Under the pieces are notes generated by a model that saw nothing but the letters and a program-made list of their open reading frames with translations, was not told the origin of the DNA and searched no databases. The translations under genes were made by a program, and so were the position numbers. DNA of 64,000 nt from an uncultured Clostridia bacterium (GTDB taxonomy: Bacteria; Bacillota; Clostridia; UBA1381), in assembly GCA_934454215.1 (NCBI GenBank), contig CAKSGG010000002.1, positions 1-64,000 on the forward strand, written 5' to 3'. Position 1 is the stretch's first letter. Every line of letters starts with the position of its first letter. This document shows positions 62,650-64,000 of the stretch, one piece after another.

Positions 62650-64000
62650 TTATTTCACTATCCTTACCGTTATTATTTTCTTTGCTTCGGCAACCCCGTC
62701 ATATTCACCGGCCGCAGATTCATCCATGCGGCATTTATATAATTTACCCTGTGCATTAATTTTAACTTTTTGCGTCTCATCTGTCGGGTTATAGTATCTT
62801 ACGATTGTTCCGTTTCCGTCATCCGCCTGTTTAATTGCAGTGATATGTACATTCCTGTTGTCAACAGAAAGCAGACTGTTTTCAAGAGGCAAATCACCCT
62901 TACCTCTTCCGCATACCGCACATTTAACAGGCGCAAAGATTTCCGCCGCCTTATTAGGCAATTCATTATAGTTACCGCTATTAAACTGAATCGCATATTC
63001 AAAGTTTCTGCCGCCCGGACACTGTACACCCTCATCTTCAAGCTCTGTCACCTTTTCTTCCGATACCGCAAGCTTAATTCTGCAAGCTCGGATAAGCGTC
63101 AGTGCTATTGTACTGTCATCAAACACTTCGTATTCAAACAGTCCCTTTGGCATTACCGCAAGTCCGTTTTCACCGTCTGTAACCGTCACAAAGGTTCTGA
63201 GCGGCTGGGTACCGAATGCCTGCTCTACCCAGCCTGTTGAATCGGGAATTTCAATGTTTCTCTTTACAATATCAAAATGACTGTCCGCAACAGAAACATC
63301 GGTTTTAATTCCCGTCGGGAAATTAACTCTCAGCCAATGGTCTTTTGCATTGTTTGTCAGCTCAACCTTCACCTTGATATAATCTGCATTTTCATCAAGG
63401 GTATATGCCGTCTTAATAGGAATTTTTGTATAAATATCGCTCGGATTTACTTCACAGCTTTCAGGTACTTCAAATTCACATTCCGTTACGATTGTTCCCG
63501 AAAACTCGCCGCTTTCCGTTACGTAAATCTTATGATTTGTTCCTGTTGTAGTATACTTTCTGTCAAATTCGGGGATTTCATGCTTCCACGCATTTCCCGT
63601 TTCACCCTGCGATGTGTAGAAGTTAAGTCCTTTATATTCTTTTCCTGTTTCTTTATACAGTACATCTATTGTACCGTTTGAATTTACAGTTGCCTTTATC
63701 CTGCTGTTTTCAAGAACATTACCTGCCGCAATACCCGGCCGCTTTTGCATTTTATTCGGATTTGGCTTAATTTCAAAAGTTTTATAACCCAATGCCGGAA
63801 CATTCTTAATTTCCGCATATAATCTGTGGTGCATACTGTCAAGTATTGTGGGAACTTCCCATATGCTATCCATAAAAATACTTGACTTTTCACTCTGTAC
63901 GGATTGAAGTCTGACGCCGTCTATTGTAATGCCTTTACCGAGTGTATCGGGCACTTCAATGTCAGGCGGTACAATTACATCTCTTTCATACGGAAGTGTG
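62650..64000 (-). CDS. GH38-like protein, N-terminus outside window
   Basis: A 450-codon piece of a second GH38-like protein, running off the right edge. It aligns along its length with the C-terminal half of the protein at 57,183-59,483 (LGYKTFEIKP ~ LGYNTYALRL; DHWLRVNFPTG ~ DHKLYVNFPTG; NGLAVMPKGLFEYEV ~ NGLAFFSGGLREYEI). So the locus holds two diverged paralogues. The N-terminal catalytic part is not visible, so its nucleophile cannot be checked. It heads the run to the rhamnosidase. Confidence 0.85.
   Translation of the reverse strand, partial: TLPYERDVIVPPDIEVPDTLGKGITIDGVRLQSVQSEKSSIFMDSIWEVPTILDSMHHRLYAEIKNVPALGYKTFEIKPNPNKMQKRPGIAAGNVLENSRIKATVNSNGTIDVLYKETGKEYKGLNFYTSQGETGNAWKHEIPEFDRKYTTTGTNHKIYVTESGEFSGTIVTECEFEVPESCEVNPSDIYTKIPIKTAYTLDENADYIKVKVELTNNAKDHWLRVNFPTGIKTDVSVADSHFDIVKRNIEIPDSTGWVEQAFGTQPLRTFVTVTDGENGLAVMPKGLFEYEVFDDSTIALTLIRACRIKLAVSEEKVTELEDEGVQCPGGRNFEYAIQFNSGNYNELPNKAAEIFAPVKCAVCGRGKGDLPLENSLLSVDNRNVHITAIKQADDGNGTIVRYYNPTDETQKVKINAQGKLYKCRMDESAAGEYDGVAEAKKIITVRIVK

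Noticed and set aside
1..64000. CRISPR array, tRNA, rRNA or insertion sequence
   Set aside because: No regularly spaced repeats, no tRNA-like cloverleaf or rRNA segments, and no transposase frame was seen.

Overview
The window reads as one contig segment of a low-GC Gram-positive bacterium, most likely an anaerobic carbohydrate-degrading Clostridia (Bacillota) of gut or rumen type. This rests on the L10-leader/rplJ-rplL block, CUT1 sugar uptake genes without their own ATPase, a YesM/YesN-type two-component pair, SLH-domain surface proteins, a G5/3D cell-wall protein behind a WalR-like box, and near-consensus sigma-A promoters. The genus cannot be fixed from the sequence.

Region 1 (1-11,943, minus strand) is a sugar-uptake locus. 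A response regulator and histidine kinase form one operon. Downstream are two CUT1 permeases, a possible 22-residue ORF, a solute-binding lipoprotein, an 861-residue exported repeat protein and an SLH-like exported protein cut by the window edge. Both the regulator promoter and the permease promoter carry two 13-bp direct repeats of the same motif abutting the -35 box, which predicts autoregulation and co-regulation.

Region 2 (11,917-26,052, minus) is a self-contained unit of about 14 kb: a promoter with an overlapping palindrome, a TetR-type regulator, a 2311-residue exported Ig-like repeat protein, a 2166-residue exported protein ending in three SLH domains, and a terminator.

Region 3 (26,100-39,300) is mixed housekeeping: a S24/S26-like peptidase with a membrane protein, a zinc-ribbon membrane protein, a YabE-like G5/3D protein, an SGNH hydrolase, a Nif11-like small protein, a beta-propeller glycosidase-like protein, a polysaccharide deacetylase, class II aldolase, 8-oxoguanine glycosylase, M18 aminopeptidase and an acyltransferase preceded by an overlapping 44-residue membrane peptide.

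Region 4 (39,296-56,218) holds the L10 leader with rplJ-rplL, DUF177, rpmF (59 residues) and yebC. A GntR-controlled ABC operon, a DUF3343/cysteine desulfurase pair and a tight plus-strand run from 48,298 to 56,218 follow. That run encodes a radical SAM protein, a small membrane protein, a PP2C-like phosphatase, an exported protein, a Wzm/Wzt-type polysaccharide exporter, holA and lepA.

Region 5 (56,890-64,000, minus) is a glycosidase locus with two GH38-like proteins, one GH78 rhamnosidase and a HAD phosphatase. The rhamnosidase has an in-frame TGA and a lysine at the general-acid position. The complete GH38-like protein lacks the nucleophilic aspartate. Four intergenic nested palindromes at 30,981, 41,327, 56,217 and 56,891 share a 7-bp stem/4-nt loop core. 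Two of them differ at three stem positions, and each change is matched on the opposite arm. This is the most interesting unexplained signal in the window.
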